Assembly: GCA_934675095.1 (NCBI GenBank)
Contig: CAKUPC010000004.1
Location: 1 to 64,000, forward strand
Direction of reading: 5' to 3'
Source: an uncultured Bacteroidales bacterium
GTDB taxonomy: Bacteria; Bacteroidota; Bacteroidia; Bacteroidales; UBA932
DNA: 64,000 nucleotides
Shown here: piece after piece, positions 62,976-64,000 of the stretch
Layout: the number at the start of each line of letters is the position of its first letter
Numbering within the stretch: position 1 is the stretch's first letter
Made by a program: the position numbers and the translations under genes
The notes under the pieces: generated by a model
What the model was told of the DNA's origin: nothing
Databases searched by the model: none
The model's input: the letters and a program-made list of their open reading frames with translations, nothing else

Positions 62976-63554
62976 CTACCCCGCCACCTCCCAGTGTCCG
63001 CCCTTGTCAGGACCGACCCTGATTATGACACCTTCTCTTTTTAGATTGGCCAAATGCCGCTCGACACCCTTGGGGCTTATACCAATGGCTTCAGCGAGCG
63101 TAACCGTGGTCATGTTCGGGTTTTCTCCCAACAATCTGACGATTTTCTCCCTACTTTTTTCTTTTCCTTTGACTGCCGGAAACACTTCACCGGTGGACTC
63201 GACGTATGCCTCTATGTCAGCCTTCAGATTCTCAATCATCACCTCAAGCATGAAGTCTCGGAAAACAGATTTGTCGTCCTGCTCACGGGTTCTGACGAGA
63301 GCCTCTATGTACCTCGACTTGTCTTCGGTTCGAATCTTCGCCGGAACCAGCCCGAATTCAAACTGAATCATATTCATCAGCAGCCTCGCCATCCGGCCGT
63401 TACCATCGGCCCACGGATGTATCGTGACAAGGTCGTAGTGAGCGTCAAAACTCAGGAGATATTTATCAATGGCCGTTTTTCTCCCTACATTTTTCGCGCA
63501 TTGTTGAAAATATAGAGAATGAATCACGATAAAAGTACTGTCCTCATACACCAA
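62976..63554 (-). pseudogene. Fic-family protein, N-terminally truncated
   Basis: The frame keeps the Fic core HPWADGNGRMARLLMN (a standard HPFxxGNGR match) and a C-terminal winged helix (TTVTLAEAIGISPKGVERHL). The usual 150 or so N-terminal residues, including the first Fic helices and any inhibitory helix, are absent; the first about 20 codons (MVYEDSTFIVIHS) have no family similarity. Intact proteins of this kind AMPylate targets. The break at about 63490 marks a junction with AT-rich unrelated sequence. A functional short protein is possible but unlikely. Confidence 0.7.
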
Positions 63555-63868
63555 TGATTGTCGACAGCGGATCCCTCCCGCTCGAAGCGTTCCTATCGAT
63601 TAGATCGGATAAACTGTTCTGACAGAAACACAAGGTATTTAAAAGACCCCATCGGAGTCTCCTTGAAACCCAGATGGGGAGAAAAATGCGCTATGCATCA
63701 CTTTCTGACTTAATCTCTTTAATGCTTACGACAATTGACAGAACATTTGCAATCAAATCGATCACGGTTCAAAAGCCGCCAATCCCACACATCAAGAATA
63801 TTATGTCCCTAAGAATGCATAGGATTGTTCAAATAAAAATAAAATTTTTCATTTTATTAAATTTTGAA
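63555..63868. other. AT-rich stretch without a recognised gene
   Basis: No conserved coding frame seen on either strand; the short plus-strand frame at 63674-63877 has no recognisable family. Composition is clearly more AT-rich than the core genes, in line with accessory DNA. Confidence 0.5.
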
Positions 63869-64000
63869 TTAACCTGATACTACGTTAGTACTACCAGCAT
63901 CTTTTTCGCCTCGACAAACCGCTGCCGAAGCATCTATTTGGGAGTTTACGCTCCCCTTTAAAGAGAAAGGCCTAATTGGTACTACCCAATGATATAGCTT
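63869..64000 (-). CDS. Possible C-terminal end of a gene entering from the right edge
   Basis: The minus-strand frame is open for 43 codons from the right edge (KLYHWVVPIRPFSLKGSVNS and on) to a TAA at 63869-63871. It is too short to identify and may be chance. Confidence 0.25.
   Translation of the reverse strand, partial: KLYHWVVPIRPFSLKGSVNSQIDASAAVCRGEKDAGSTNVVSG

Overview
The window is a chromosomal stretch from a member of the Bacteroidota, most likely a gut-associated Bacteroidales with a fairly GC-rich core genome. The evidence is a SusC/SusD pair, BACON and FISUMP lipoproteins, a propeller-type sensor, DUF4876/DUF6850/DUF4491 families, and repeated promoter -7 boxes of the Bacteroidetes type TAnnTTTG. 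No rRNA is present and the genus cannot be fixed from this window alone.

Layout. 1-7.2 kb: the N-terminal half of a two-component propeller sensor (runs off the left edge), a BACON/LRR lipoprotein, and two secreted glycosidases (GH89 alpha-N-acetylglucosaminidase and GH127 beta-L-arabinofuranosidase type). 7.3-8.4 kb: an MTA/SAH nucleosidase-like gene and luxS, together the two-step SAH recycling route. 8.6-11.5 kb: groES-groEL and a divergent nitroreductase, separated by a control region with three evenly spaced palindromes. 11.5-20.6 kb: susD/susC, a long palindromic (MITE-like) repeat, glyA, an rRNA/tRNA 2'-O-methyltransferase and an exported aldose 1-epimerase.

20.8-35.4 kb: a compact same-strand run of TonB-dependent receptor, DUF4876 lipoprotein, DUF6850 barrel protein, two tandem gingipain-like (C25) peptidases, a papain-like (C1) peptidase and a small HmuY-like lipoprotein, followed by a Fur-family regulator and a P1B metal ATPase. 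It reads as a protease-assisted haem or metal acquisition locus with its own metal regulator and exporter.

35.4-44.9 kb is an accessory region of lower GC: an AlbA_2/HTH gene, a diverged second copy of the ATPase 3' end, a highly structured RNA or leader, and a three-gene cassette (secreted/transmembrane vWA protein, large tubulin/FtsZ-like GTPase, unknown 728-aa protein). A 20-bp direct repeat and relics of AAA/DUF4143 ATPases flank it. This cassette with its leader RNA is the best candidate for an undescribed system.

44.9-54.4 kb returns to core genes: DUF4491, rtcB, two WYL regulators on either side of a hemerythrin-LuxR regulator, a DEDDh exonuclease, two tandem BACON/FISUMP lipoproteins, comF, fabG and tRNA-Leu(UAA). 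54.6-61 kb: an AAA-ATPase-like/PD-(D/E)XK gene and a surface module (Cthe_2159-type beta-helix, small secreted protein, VTC domain, DUF4956 membrane protein, DUF2490 barrel). 61-64 kb: a 22-bp tandem repeat, an intact DUF4143 ATPase, a truncated second one, a truncated Fic gene and AT-rich sequence at the right edge.
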